A stretch of 64,000 bases of DNA. Origin: Paracoccaceae bacterium. GTDB taxonomy: Bacteria; Pseudomonadota; Alphaproteobacteria; Rhodobacterales; Rhodobacteraceae. The notes under the pieces were generated by a model. It had not been told where the DNA came from and did no database searches. It was given only the letters and a program-made list of their open reading frames with translations. Location: positions 1 to 64,000 of the forward strand of contig JALUYI010000042.1 in NCBI GenBank assembly GCA_027013095.1, given 5' to 3'. Both the position numbers and the translations under genes were made by a program. Positions 44,849 through 54,356 of this stretch are shown here, one piece after another (position 1 is the stretch's first letter; every line of letters starts with the position of its first letter).

Positions 44849-46129
44849 TTATTTTGCCCCCTCATTTGTGTCTTCACTGTTGCCGTCTTCCTCCAACGCC
44901 ATTTCAATCGCAACCTCCTGAGCCACCTCTACTGCAATCGGTGAGGCGTTCGGCGCAACCGGCGTATAAGCGCTGAGGTCATCGACCGCCGGAGCAGCGC
45001 GCTGGGTCATGCGATAGAACGCATAGGCGGCCATCAGGCCCAGAACGCTGCCGAGATAGGCGAAAAAACTGAACGGCCCCCAGCGGTCCATCATCCAGCC
45101 CAGAATGATCGGCCCGGCAATGGCGCCGATCCCGTTGACAAAGATCAGACCGCCCGAGGCCGCCGCCATGTCGTCGATCTCGAGAAAATCATTGGTGTAG
45201 GCAATGTAGAGCGAATAAAGCGGGTTCGAAACCCCGCCGAGGACAAAGGCAACCGCCAGCAGCCACAAGAAATTGCCATGCACCAGAACCGCAGCCAGCA
45301 TGGTGATCGCCCCCAACAGGTTCAACCCGGCAATCAGGATACGCCGATCCATCCGGTCCGAGAACCACCCGATCGGATATTGCCAGATCATGCCGCCGAC
45401 ATAGATGCTAGCGACAAAGATCGAGATCCTGCTGACGTTCAGGCCGATTTCGGCGCCAAAGATCGACGACATTCCGAACAGGGCCGAGAACACCGCCCCC
45501 AGCAGGAATGCCCCGACAAAGCCGAGGGGCGACACGCGAAACAGCTGGCTCAGGGTCATCGGCTTGGTGCGGTGAAAGGCAGGCGCGGGGCTGACCGACA
45601 GCAGGATCGGCGCAAACGAGACCGAGACCAGAACCGATGAAATAATGAACAGGTCATAGCCGTTCGGGTCGGCGACATTCAGCAGGCCCTGCGCGCTGAC
45701 GATCCCGATCATCTGGACGATCAGATAGAGCGACAGGGTCTGCCCGCGGGTTTCGTTGGTCGAGGTGTCGTTCAACCAGCTTTCAGCAACCACATAGACG
45801 CCGGAGAAACAGAAACCGATGGCGGCCCTCATCAAGGTCCATGCAACCGGATCAGGGGCCACGGCGTAGAGGATAAGGATCGCCGAGATGAACGAACCAA
45901 GAGCCGCAAAGACCCGGACATGCCCGACCCGGCGGATCATCTCGGGGGCTAACCGCGAGCCTCCGAGGAACCCGACAAAATAGGCCGACATGACCAGCGA
46001 CATGGCACTGGTCGAGAACCCCTCATAGGCACCACGCACCCCCAGCAAGGTGCCTTGCAGCCCGTTTCCCAACATCAGGAACAGCATCCCGAGAAGTAAC
46101 GGCCACGAATTTCGCGCAACAGCCAGCAT
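44849..46129 (-). CDS. MFS transporter (YcaD-like)
   Basis: About 426 aa, 12 helices. N-terminal SWPLLLGMLFLMLGNGLQGTLLGVRGAYEGFS and the loop GGSRLAPEMIRRVGHVRVFAALG fit the YcaD-like subgroup; a soluble acidic tail (EEDGNSEDTNEGAK) follows the last helix. Substrate unknown. ATG 46129 is chosen by family N-terminus; GTG 46144 is an alternative with GAGG five bases upstream, so the start is not settled. Confidence 0.85.
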   Translation of the reverse strand: MLAVARNSWPLLLGMLFLMLGNGLQGTLLGVRGAYEGFSTSAMSLVMSAYFVGFLGGSRLAPEMIRRVGHVRVFAALGSFISAILILYAVAPDPVAWTLMRAAIGFCFSGVYVVAESWLNDTSTNETRGQTLSLYLIVQMIGIVSAQGLLNVADPNGYDLFIISSVLVSVSFAPILLSVSPAPAFHRTKPMTLSQLFRVSPLGFVGAFLLGAVFSALFGMSSIFGAEIGLNVSRISIFVASIYVGGMIWQYPIGWFSDRMDRRILIAGLNLLGAITMLAAVLVHGNFLWLLAVAFVLGGVSNPLYSLYIAYTNDFLEIDDMAAASGGLIFVNGIGAIAGPIILGWMMDRWGPFSFFAYLGSVLGLMAAYAFYRMTQRAAPAVDDLSAYTPVAPNASPIAVEVAQEVAIEMALEEDGNSEDTNEGAK

Positions 46130-46243
46130 GGCACAGCCTTTCACCAGAACCTCAGGCCGATCTAGCGGGGTTCCGTCAGACGTATATGCCTGTATGCGAC
46201 AGCGCGCGTGCTCATCTGCGACCCGTCGGGCTGCAAAAAGCAG

Positions 46244-47296
46244 TTACTTTGGCAAAAGAAATGATGAATCGCCGTAGGAAAAGAACCGATAGCCCTTGGT
46301 AATCGCGTGGGCGTATATTTCGCGGATGCGTTGCTGCCCCATCAGCGCCGAAACCAGCATCAGAAGGGTTGACTTGGGCAGGTGGAAATTGGTCATCAAC
46401 CCGTCAGTTATACGAAACCGATAGCCAGGGGTGATGAAGATATCTGTCTCACCGCGAAACGCACGGAGCACACCTTGCGCATCGGTGGCGGATTCGATTA
46501 GCCGCAGCGCCGTGGTTCCGACCGGGATGATTCGCCCACCCGCCGCGCGAGTCTCGGCGATCTCACGCGCCGCCGCCTCAGTCACTTCGCCCCATTCCGC
46601 GTGCATCCGATGGTTTGAAACATCATCGACCTTGACCGGCAGAAATGTGCCCGCCCCCACATGCAGGGTCACCCGGCTGCTCTGCACCCCACGCGCGGCC
46701 AGCGCCGACAAAAGCGCGCGATCAAAGTGCAAGGACGCCGTCGGCGCCGCCACCGCCCCCCGGTTCTCGGCAAAAACCGTCTGGTAGTCGGTGTCGTCCC
46801 GCCGATCGACCGGTCTCAGCGCGGCAATATAGGGGGGCAGCGGCATCATTCCTGCCCGCTCCAACGCCCGCTCAAAATCTTTGCCCTCGCAGTTGAACCC
46901 CAACGTGACCTCGCCGTCCGGCTTGTCCATAACCGTGGCCGCCAGCCCGGCGTCAAAAACGATCGTTTCCCCGACCCGCAGTCGTTTGCCGGGCTTGGCA
47001 AGGGCGCGCCAGACGCCGCCATCCATTGGGGCCAGCAAGGTGACATCCACCTTTGCCCGAGTCTCGCCCTGATCGCTCTGGCGCAGACGCAGGCCAAACA
47101 GGCGGGCCGGAATGACCTTGGTGTCGTTCAGAATCAGTCGGTCTCCGGGGCGCAACAGGGTTGGGAAATCACGGACATGAAGATCGCGGATGGTTCCGTC
47201 TTGCGCATAGAGAAGGCGCGCCGCCTGCCGAGGGCGCGCCGGACGCGTGGCTATCAGGCCCTCCGGAAGGTCAAAGTCAAAGTCTGACAGCTTCAT
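46244..47296 (-). CDS. queA: S-adenosylmethionine:tRNA ribosyltransferase-isomerase
   Basis: Transfers the ribosyl part of SAM to preQ1-tRNA, forming epoxyqueuosine. Signatures: [15 protein letters not shown] near the start, [47 protein letters not shown] and the C-terminal [19 protein letters not shown] and [12 protein letters not shown]. 350 aa. The start overlaps the yhdP stop as ATGA (47293-47296). This is the fourth queuosine gene in the window. Confidence 0.97.
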   Translation of the reverse strand: MKLSDFDFDLPEGLIATRPARPRQAARLLYAQDGTIRDLHVRDFPTLLRPGDRLILNDTKVIPARLFGLRLRQSDQGETRAKVDVTLLAPMDGGVWRALAKPGKRLRVGETIVFDAGLAATVMDKPDGEVTLGFNCEGKDFERALERAGMMPLPPYIAALRPVDRRDDTDYQTVFAENRGAVAAPTASLHFDRALLSALAARGVQSSRVTLHVGAGTFLPVKVDDVSNHRMHAEWGEVTEAAAREIAETRAAGGRIIPVGTTALRLIESATDAQGVLRAFRGETDIFITPGYRFRITDGLMTNFHLPKSTLLMLVSALMGQQRIREIYAHAITKGYRFFSYGDSSFLLPK

Positions 47297-50200
47297 CTGT
47301 CCCCTCCCAGCGCGGGTTCCGGTGGCGCCGAGGCCTTTTTTTTCGCCTTTCCCGTTGCGACATCGGCAGCGGTGGGAATGGGGCGACGGAATATATCACG
47401 AAACAGGCCGGGCGTCAGGATCGACAGCGGGTTCACGCCAACCTTTGGCTTATCGACATCACCCTTCAGCGTATAGGTGAACCCAAACAGCCCCTCGCCC
47501 TTTTGCTTGCCAAAGAGCTTACCAAAAATCCTGATCCGCTCCAGCACCCCGTTCAGAAGGTATATCGGCGTCACCACCCCCTGCATATCGACGCGGTGGC
47601 TCTGCAGGTTATAGGCTCCCTCCATGGTCAACCCCATCGAGGCCCCGACGGCGCTGGATTGTTGCAGCGACACCGCCGTTGGAGACAGGCGAAATCGGGC
47701 GTTGACATCACTGAACAAGATCCCCTCTCCGCCCAGTTGCTCCAGCAGACCAACAACGCTGATCGCCGACAGGATATCGGCCAGCGCGGTGGCATTTTTC
47801 ACCCGAACCTTTTTTGCCTTGAGCGTCCCGTCGTAAACGCCAGCCTTTCCGGCCGGGGTCAAGATCATATCCAGCCGACCGCCGATTGCGGCCCCGAACA
47901 CGCCTGCATCGCGCATCACCGCCCCCGCATCCGATGAGGTAAAACGCACGGCTGTTCCGCCCTTGTTGGGGGCAATCGTTCCCTTGATCTCGGTCTTGCC
48001 ATTTACCCGCCCGGAAAATGAGCCCGTCACCCCCCCGGTCGTGTTCAGCGCCCCTTCTACCGAGGTCAGGCTGATACCCTTGCTCAGGATCAAACGGTCC
48101 AGACGCACATCGATCCGGTTTCCCTTGCGGTTGACGGACGGGGTGCTTGAAAAATGGCTTTTGCGCAAATCGATGGTGCCGCCAAGCAGCACAAATGCCG
48201 CCTGACCATCGGCGCCGGGGCGAATTTCCAGCGGAGTTTTCAGCCAGCCGCCCACGTCAAGGCTGGGGAAACTGGCAACCTCCAGCTTGCCCGAGGGCGT
48301 GATCTTGACCGCGCCCTCGGCCCGCAGCCCTTTGGTCCTGAGGACGAGCCTGGTGATTTCGGGCGGTTTTCCAAGGCGGCCGACGATTTCCATCTGCCCT
48401 TTCTCGTTCTTGGGCTTTGTCCAGCCAACCGCCGGCAACGCCAACGCCACCCGGTTCAGATCGGACAACAGGCGAAATGACGGTGCCTTGCCACGTTTCA
48501 AGCGGACAACCAGATGCGCCACACCACGTCCCCTGATCGTGCCGTCCGGCAGATTGATGCCGAATTCATCGGCAAAGGCCTTGGAGAATTCAATCTGCCC
48601 CTCAACGCGGCTTTTCCCCTTGTTTTTCTTACCAAATTTCTGCTGCCAAAGCCCTGAAACTGGCACCTTCCCGACCCGCGCTGTCCCCGATATGGTTAAC
48701 CCCGCATTGTCCACGAATCCCGTCAGGCGGCGCGCGCTCAGCCGTTTGCCCTTGATCAACCGATCCGAGGACACCTCGCGCAACTCTCCATTGACCGATA
48801 ATCGGACCTGATCGAACGTTACCCGATCAGACAGCGGAAACGTGATCGTGCCATCGGTCTGCACGGTGCCCCGGGCAATATCCGTCGCCACCCCGGATTT
48901 GCTGAGAAAGCGGAACGGCCTGAGGTCGAGCAGAGACAACAGCCCCCCAAGCGAACTCTGCGTTTGCAGATCGACCCGGGCGGGTGAGTGTTTTATCCGT
49001 GTGTCGAGAATATGAAAGCTCGAGCCCGCCATGTTGATCTGGCTGCCATTCGGGGCCGTCACTGTCCCCTGCTGCACGGTAATATGCAGCTTGTTGTCGG
49101 CCAGAACGCCATAGCCGATTCCATCCACGATTGGCGGGAAGGTTTTGATAAAGCGCACGCTGGTCTTGCGCAGATCAAACCCCAGCGAAAGCACCGGTTT
49201 TTGCCCTGGACGCAGTCGCAGCGCGCCGTGGATTTTTTCAAAAACCCCGGCCAGAACGTTTTTCTGCATCCACGCCCGGGTCTTTTCCTTGTAGCTTAAC
49301 GGCCAGAGCGCGATCATGCGCTGCGTTGACAGGCGGTTGGCCGAAAGGTCCAGCGCCATCGTCCAGCCTGGTTTGTCCGAGCTGATCTGCCCCTTGACCA
49401 CTACGCGAGTGGTGCCGTCCACCAGAACCATTTGCCCGATGTCAACCACCAGCGGGTCAATGCGCAGACGCGCGTCGATCACCACGCTGTCAAGCGTGAC
49501 CGGATGGGCGAACACGCCCTTGGGGTTCAACGATATCTTTGACAGCCTCAACTGACCAATCAGCCCGCCCACCGTGCGGTCGATCCGATCGCTGAGATAG
49601 GCCTGCCCCTCGGCCCGCAGACTGGCCGCCTCGGTCTCGACATTGATTTGCTCGAAGGTGAATCTCTGTCGTCCCGGATCATAGGAAAAATAGGCCTTGG
49701 CCCCGGAAAACAGGAACGGCTGGGACTGCGGCGATTTTCGCAAGCGCCCGGCCCCGAGATCAAGCACCCCATGCATGTTTCCAAGGCCGCCGTCCGCGCT
49801 CACGTCCAGCGTCATTGCGCCGCCGATAGGCGCCTGCAGCAACCGCAGCCAGTTGAAAACCGCCACCTGATCGGCTATATCCTCGGTTTTCAACCCATTG
49901 AAATTTGTCGAAAATTCGGACCGCTTCCCGCCCTTCTCTTTGCTCCAGCCAAATGTCACCCGGGCGACCTTGCTTCCGCTCTCGTCGCTGTGTCCACTGG
50001 CGCGCCCGGCGTTGCGGGTGTCCAGTTTGAACGTGACCGACGCGCTTAGCGTCTTTGCGCCGTTCTTGATCACGAGATTGCCGTTGCGAAACGTCCATTT
50101 GCGCCCGGACATCCGGTCATCGAGAAACACCACCGTGCCGAGACTCTGGACCTGTTTCAGCGCCGATAACAGCGGCGTTTTGAAAACGTCTTCAAAGGAT

Positions 50201-50706
50201 TGGATCAGACTGCCGATGTTCCCCTTTTCGGCCAGAATCGCGCCACCCGTCTGACCACCAATACTGACATCGAACTGCCCGTCGGCGCCGCGGGTCAACA
50301 AAACGCGCGCATCCCGTATCGACACCAGAACCGGCCGCAGGCGACCGCCCAGCAGCCCGGCGCCGGAAAACCGCCCGGTCACCCGGGGCAGAAAGGCCCG
50401 CAGGCGGTCCTTGCCATCCCGCAATTCGACGCTCAGCAGGCTAATCTGCGGGTTCAGGGCGCCATTCAGCGGCGCCAACCGGATGGCACCGATATGCAAT
50501 CGCCCCACAGGAATGGCCGCATTCAATCGGCTTTCCAGTCGAATCCGCACCCATTCTGGGGCGGTGATTCCGGTCAGGGCTACATAACCAAGCGCCACAA
50601 TCAAGCTAATGCTCAGGGCAACAAACATCGCCAGACCGCGCCACAGGTGGCGGATCTTCCGGGGCTGGCCCCGGCTGTTGCCCTGATTGTCGTTCTGAGT
50701 TTTCAT
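47293..50706 (-). CDS. yhdP: Very large AsmA-like/YhdP-family envelope protein
   Basis: 1137 aa. One N-terminal membrane helix (about 28-48) precedes a long beta-rich periplasmic region with the alternating hydrophobic pattern of AsmA/DUF3971 proteins, and a C-terminal AsmA2-like portion ([26 protein letters not shown]... [34 protein letters not shown]). Such proteins form long grooves thought to carry phospholipids to the outer membrane. It begins the yhdP-queA unit. The name is by architecture; sequence identity to E. coli YhdP is not obvious by eye. Confidence 0.85.
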   Translation of the reverse strand: MKTQNDNQGNSRGQPRKIRHLWRGLAMFVALSISLIVALGYVALTGITAPEWVRIRLESRLNAAIPVGRLHIGAIRLAPLNGALNPQISLLSVELRDGKDRLRAFLPRVTGRFSGAGLLGGRLRPVLVSIRDARVLLTRGADGQFDVSIGGQTGGAILAEKGNIGSLIQSFEDVFKTPLLSALKQVQSLGTVVFLDDRMSGRKWTFRNGNLVIKNGAKTLSASVTFKLDTRNAGRASGHSDESGSKVARVTFGWSKEKGGKRSEFSTNFNGLKTEDIADQVAVFNWLRLLQAPIGGAMTLDVSADGGLGNMHGVLDLGAGRLRKSPQSQPFLFSGAKAYFSYDPGRQRFTFEQINVETEAASLRAEGQAYLSDRIDRTVGGLIGQLRLSKISLNPKGVFAHPVTLDSVVIDARLRIDPLVVDIGQMVLVDGTTRVVVKGQISSDKPGWTMALDLSANRLSTQRMIALWPLSYKEKTRAWMQKNVLAGVFEKIHGALRLRPGQKPVLSLGFDLRKTSVRFIKTFPPIVDGIGYGVLADNKLHITVQQGTVTAPNGSQINMAGSSFHILDTRIKHSPARVDLQTQSSLGGLLSLLDLRPFRFLSKSGVATDIARGTVQTDGTITFPLSDRVTFDQVRLSVNGELREVSSDRLIKGKRLSARRLTGFVDNAGLTISGTARVGKVPVSGLWQQKFGKKNKGKSRVEGQIEFSKAFADEFGINLPDGTIRGRGVAHLVVRLKRGKAPSFRLLSDLNRVALALPAVGWTKPKNEKGQMEIVGRLGKPPEITRLVLRTKGLRAEGAVKITPSGKLEVASFPSLDVGGWLKTPLEIRPGADGQAAFVLLGGTIDLRKSHFSSTPSVNRKGNRIDVRLDRLILSKGISLTSVEGALNTTGGVTGSFSGRVNGKTEIKGTIAPNKGGTAVRFTSSDAGAVMRDAGVFGAAIGGRLDMILTPAGKAGVYDGTLKAKKVRVKNATALADILSAISVVGLLEQLGGEGILFSDVNARFRLSPTAVSLQQSSAVGASMGLTMEGAYNLQSHRVDMQGVVTPIYLLNGVLERIRIFGKLFGKQKGEGLFGFTYTLKGDVDKPKVGVNPLSILTPGLFRDIFRRPIPTAADVATGKAKKKASAPPEPALGGDR

Positions 50707-51074
50707 GCCCTACCCGGATGTGGCCCGCGGTCTCAACACCAACGCCGGCCTCGCCCGCGCCACATATTCGTCTGTATGGCCGTTAAAATAGCAACATTGC
50801 CGCGGTTGCAACAGCCGCCCCCCGGCCCGTGAGCGAAAAACCGGCGACAAACCGCCGTCCCCGTGCTCCCGTTAAGGGAATATTTACCGAAAATTCGCAT
50901 CAATCCCCGCCAGACAAACCGATTGTTTCCGATTCGCCCACTCGGCGGCGATCCGCCCATCCGAAATCGTGAAAATGGTTGAAACTACGACCACATTTTA
51001 CTAAAAAACCGAGGTTCGGTCGGACAATGGATTTGCTCCGCCACACTCACAGGGGTCCACCAGGGGGCAATTCG
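50707..51074. other. Divergent gap between yhdP and the M23 peptidase gene
   Basis: 368 bases without a convincing gene. On the plus strand TTGAAA (50979-50984), 17 bases, TAAAAA (51002-51007) is a good promoter for the peptidase gene. No convincing signal for yhdP was found. Confidence 0.5.
50979..51007 (+). promoter_or_regulatory. Candidate promoter of the M23 peptidase-bactofilin pair
   Basis: TTGAAA (-35), a 17-base spacer and TAAAAA (-10). A transcript from about 51013 would leave about 60 bases before TTG 51075 but only 14 before ATG 51027, which bears on the start choice of the next gene. Confidence 0.5.
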
Positions 51075-52415
51075 TTGAAATCGCGCGTCAAACGCAAGCT
51101 CAATCATTTTGCCGAACGGTATTTCACCGAGCAACGCCTTTTCCTCCGAAATGAAAAAACCACCCGCTTTCTACGCCTGACGCCGCTGACCCAGATGGGG
51201 ATCGCGCTGGGAACGGTGCTGTTTTTCGGCTGGACCGTTTTTGCCTCGTCGGTGTTTCTGATCGACGCTCTCAGCGCCGACGGCAACCGAGTCCAGGCCC
51301 GCACCCAGCAGGTCGATTACGAAACCCGGCTAACGGCGCTGGCAAAAGAACGGGATCAGCGCGCTCGCGAGGCACGCACTGCCCAGACCAGATTTTACGT
51401 CGCGCTCGATCAGATCTCGGCCCAGCAATCCGCCCTTCTGGCCTCCGAGGACCACCGGCGCGAGTTGGAAACCGGCATAGAGGTCATCCAGCACACCTTG
51501 CAAAAGACAGTCAAGGAACGTGATCGGGCCGAAAAACAGGCCAACCGCCTACTGGCCGAACTCCAGACCGCGACCGGCTCTGCGCAGACCCGTTTCGGAG
51601 CTGCCCGCGAAACCGAGGCAACGTTGGACTACCTGAACGCCGCCCTCTCCGATACCGTAAATGAACGCGACACGCTGGCCAGAAGGACCATTCAACTGAG
51701 GCAGCGGGTGGCCGATCTCAAGCTGCGCGCCAAGCTCAGCCGCGAACGGAACCAGCGTATTTTTTCCCGCCTCGAGGACGCGGTCACGGTCTCTATGGTG
51801 CCGCTGCAAAAAGCGTTTGAAAAGGTCGGGATCTCGACCAAAAAGCTGTTAAGCGACGTTAGGCGCGGCTATTCGGGAATCGGCGGCCCGCTGCTGCCGG
51901 TGGCAGTATCCACCAAAGGCGCTCCAACCGACCCCATCTCGCTGAAAGCAAACGAATTGCTCGCCGCCATGGACAAGGTGAACCTGATGCGAATCGGGGC
52001 CCAGCAAACGCCGCTGGTCTTGCCCCTGAAAACCACCTTTCGCCTGAGTAGCCCGTTTGGCATGCGCCGTCATCCGGTGACGCACAAGCTGCGCATGCAT
52101 GAAGGTCTGGATCTTGCCGGGGCCTATGGTTCTCCCATCTATGCCACAGCCGACGGGGTGGTCGCCTTTGCCGGCTGGGCCGGTGGATATGGTCGCGTCG
52201 TCAAGATCCGCCACGCCCGCGGCATCGAAACCCGCTATGCGCATATGTCAAGAATTCGCGTAAAAAAAGGGCAAAGGGTCTCGCAAGGAGACCGAATCGG
52301 TGATATGGGAAGTTCAGGTCGCAGCACCGGTTCCCATGTCCATTATGAAATCAGGGTCGGCGGCAGACCCGTCAACCCCGCGAAATATATCAAGGCAGGC
52401 AGAGATGTTTTCTAA
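51075..52415 (+). CDS. M23/LytM-type murein hydrolase
   Basis: About 446 aa. A basic N-terminus, one membrane helix (about 37-60), a long coiled coil (about 70-250, many Glu/Arg/Gln), then a C-terminal LytM domain with the zinc motif HEGLDLAG and HVHYE. Periplasmic peptidoglycan endopeptidase or an amidase activator. I take TTG 51075, with AGGGGG seven bases upstream and a promoter candidate consistent with it; ATG 51027 (462 aa) is the alternative. Its last 11 bases overlap the bactofilin start. Confidence 0.85.
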   Translation: MKSRVKRKLNHFAERYFTEQRLFLRNEKTTRFLRLTPLTQMGIALGTVLFFGWTVFASSVFLIDALSADGNRVQARTQQVDYETRLTALAKERDQRAREARTAQTRFYVALDQISAQQSALLASEDHRRELETGIEVIQHTLQKTVKERDRAEKQANRLLAELQTATGSAQTRFGAARETEATLDYLNAALSDTVNERDTLARRTIQLRQRVADLKLRAKLSRERNQRIFSRLEDAVTVSMVPLQKAFEKVGISTKKLLSDVRRGYSGIGGPLLPVAVSTKGAPTDPISLKANELLAAMDKVNLMRIGAQQTPLVLPLKTTFRLSSPFGMRRHPVTHKLRMHEGLDLAGAYGSPIYATADGVVAFAGWAGGYGRVVKIRHARGIETRYAHMSRIRVKKGQRVSQGDRIGDMGSSGRSTGSHVHYEIRVGGRPVNPAKYIKAGRDVF

Positions 52416-52938
52416 GAGTAAGATCAACGACCCATCCCCCAAACCCGTAGCAGGCGAAAGCAGCTCGGCAACAGCACCGGGCGCACCGGCCGGAAAACCG
52501 GCAGCCCCGCAGGCCAGCGCCGCAGCGGCCAAGCCCAAACCGGCCCCCTCGTCCTTGTCCTCGGATCTGATCATCACCGGCAACCTGAAAACGACCGGTG
52601 ATCTGGTCATCGAAGGAATGGTTGACGGCGATATCCGCGCGCATCTGCTGACCGTCGGCGAAGGTGCAACCGTCAAGGGCGAGATTGTGGCTGACGATGT
52701 CGTCGTCAACGGACGCGTCGTCGGCCGTCTGCGCGGCCTCAAGGTTCGCCTGACCTCCAGCGCCCGTGTTGAGGGCGATATCATTCACAAGACCATCGCC
52801 ATCGAAAGCGGCGCCCATTTCGAGGGGTCGGTCCAGCGTCAGGACGATCCCCTGAACACCGCCGCCGGCAAACCCGCGCCTAGGGCAGCGGCTCAGAAGC
52901 CGGCCCCAAAACCCGCCGCCGCACCGGCAGGAAAATAA
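52405..52938 (+). CDS. Bactofilin
   Basis: 177 aa. A Pro/Ala/Lys-rich N-terminal tail (about 10-48) and C-terminal tail (about 145-177) flank a right-handed beta-helix (about 50-145) with repeated turns such as LIITGNLKTTGDLVIEG, VDGDIRAHLLTVGEGATVKGEIVADDVVVNGRVVGRLRG. Bactofilins self-assemble into cytoskeletal filaments that recruit cell-wall enzymes. The 11-base overlap with the M23 gene fits a scaffold-enzyme pair. Confidence 0.92.
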   Translation: MFSKSKINDPSPKPVAGESSSATAPGAPAGKPAAPQASAAAAKPKPAPSSLSSDLIITGNLKTTGDLVIEGMVDGDIRAHLLTVGEGATVKGEIVADDVVVNGRVVGRLRGLKVRLTSSARVEGDIIHKTIAIESGAHFEGSVQRQDDPLNTAAGKPAPRAAAQKPAPKPAAAPAGK

Positions 52939-53029
52939 ACAGATCCACGGGCAGGCCGCCGGTGCATCAGCGCCGCAAAGCTACGGGCGGATCATACAAG
53001 GCCCGCCCGCCGCATCAGGTGGTGGCCTG

Positions 53030-53078
53030 TTCTTTTTTGCACAAATACTCTCGGGGGTCAGGGGGCAGACGCCCCCTG
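53030..53078 (-). repeat. Dispersed TTTTTTGC/GAGTATTT motif, copy 3, with hairpin
   Basis: Plus-strand core TTTTTTGCACAAATACTC at about 53032-53050, followed by an 8-bp perfect hairpin CAGGGGGC/GCCCCCTG (53059-53078, loop AGAC). It lies between the convergent ends of the bactofilin gene and prfB. The hairpin may act as a shared transcription-end structure although no T-run follows. Confidence 0.75.
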
Positions 53079-53156
53079 TTCTCAGCTGTCCGCACAAAGC
53101 GGCCGGACCCGGTGCATGTTCCGGCGCGTGGCAGAAGCGCGACCCGGCACATCGCC

Positions 53157-54281
53157 TCAGTCGGCTTGTGCCTCGGCGCGTGACTTTCCGGCAACGTCCT
53201 GAGCAAGAACCGCGCCCATGAACGCATCCAGATCGCCGTCCAGAACTCCCTGCGTGTCCGAGGTTTCCTCGTTGGTGCGCAGGTCTTTCACCATCTGGTA
53301 GGGCTGCAATACATATGAGCGAATCTGGTTCCCCCAACCCGCATCGCCCTTGGCCTCATGCGCTTCGTGGATGGCCTCGTTGCGTTTGCGCATCTCCATT
53401 TCGTAAAGACGAGATTTCAGCGCCGCCATACAGTTCGCCCGGTTCTGGTGTTGCGATTTTTCCGAGCTGGTGACCACGATACCGGTCGGCAAATGGGTGA
53501 TCCGAACAGCTGAATCGGTCTTGTTGACGTGCTGCCCGCCAGCCCCCGATGACCGGTAGGTGTCCACCCGCAGATCGCTGGGGTTGATGTCGATCTCGAT
53601 ATTGTCATCCACCACCGGATAGACCCAAACACTGGAGAACGAAGTGTGGCGCCGGGCATTGCTGTCATAGGGCGAGATCCGCACCAGACGATGCACGCCG
53701 CTCTCACTTTTCAGCCACCCATAGGCGTTATGGCCGATAATCTTGTAGGTGACCGACTTGATTCCAGCCTCATCACCGGGGTTTTCGCTCATCAATTCGA
53801 CTTTGTAGCCGTGCTTTTCCGCCCATCGCACATACATTCGTGCCAGCATCGAGGCCCAATCGCAGCTTTCCGTTCCACCGGCCCCGGCGTTGATCTCCAA
53901 AAAGGTATCGTTGGAATCCGCTTCGCCGTTCAACAGCGCCTCCAGCTCCTTCTTGGCGGCGGTCTTTTTCAGCGCACGCAGCGCGTTTTCCGCCTCGGCC
54001 ACAACCTCGGCGTCGCCCTCCATTTCGCCCAGTTCGATCAGATCGACATTGTCCTGAACGTCTCGCTCCAACCCTTTGCAGGTCTCGATCCCGTCCACCA
54101 GCGCCTGACGTTCACGCATCAGCTTTTGGGCGCGCGAGGGGTCATCCCACAGCTTGGGGTCCTCGGACAAAGCGTTGAACTCTTCCAGTCGGTATTCGGC
54201 CGTCTCCCAGTCCAGCCGCTGCTTGAGCAAGTCAACGGATTTCCTGATATCGGCGACAATATTCTCGATTTCCGCACGCAT
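53157..54281 (-). CDS. prfB: Peptide chain release factor 2
   Basis: Recognises UGA/UAA stop codons. GGQ at 248-250 ([18 protein letters not shown]) triggers hydrolysis, and the SPF-type region and DLRVDTYR segment are in place. 374 aa in one uninterrupted frame: the autoregulatory in-frame TGA seen in E. coli prfB is absent. 75 bases downstream of mrcA, same strand. Confidence 0.97.
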   Translation of the reverse strand: MRAEIENIVADIRKSVDLLKQRLDWETAEYRLEEFNALSEDPKLWDDPSRAQKLMRERQALVDGIETCKGLERDVQDNVDLIELGEMEGDAEVVAEAENALRALKKTAAKKELEALLNGEADSNDTFLEINAGAGGTESCDWASMLARMYVRWAEKHGYKVELMSENPGDEAGIKSVTYKIIGHNAYGWLKSESGVHRLVRISPYDSNARRHTSFSSVWVYPVVDDNIEIDINPSDLRVDTYRSSGAGGQHVNKTDSAVRITHLPTGIVVTSSEKSQHQNRANCMAALKSRLYEMEMRKRNEAIHEAHEAKGDAGWGNQIRSYVLQPYQMVKDLRTNEETSDTQGVLDGDLDAFMGAVLAQDVAGKSRAEAQAD

Positions 54282-54356
54282 GAAAGAGCACCTGTCAGAG
54301 GGTTAAAAAGCCACCGCTTTCTAGTCAAGCCCGCGAGCGCCGTAAAGGGCACACAC

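Noticed and set aside
46231-46258. CTGCAAAAAGCAG and nearby A-rich sequence at the queA end as a motif copy
   Set aside because: It does not align to the core and partly encodes the queA C-terminus.
54200-54281. Programmed frameshift in prfB, as in E. coli
   Set aside because: The 374-codon frame is continuous from ATG to stop, with no in-frame TGA near codon 26.
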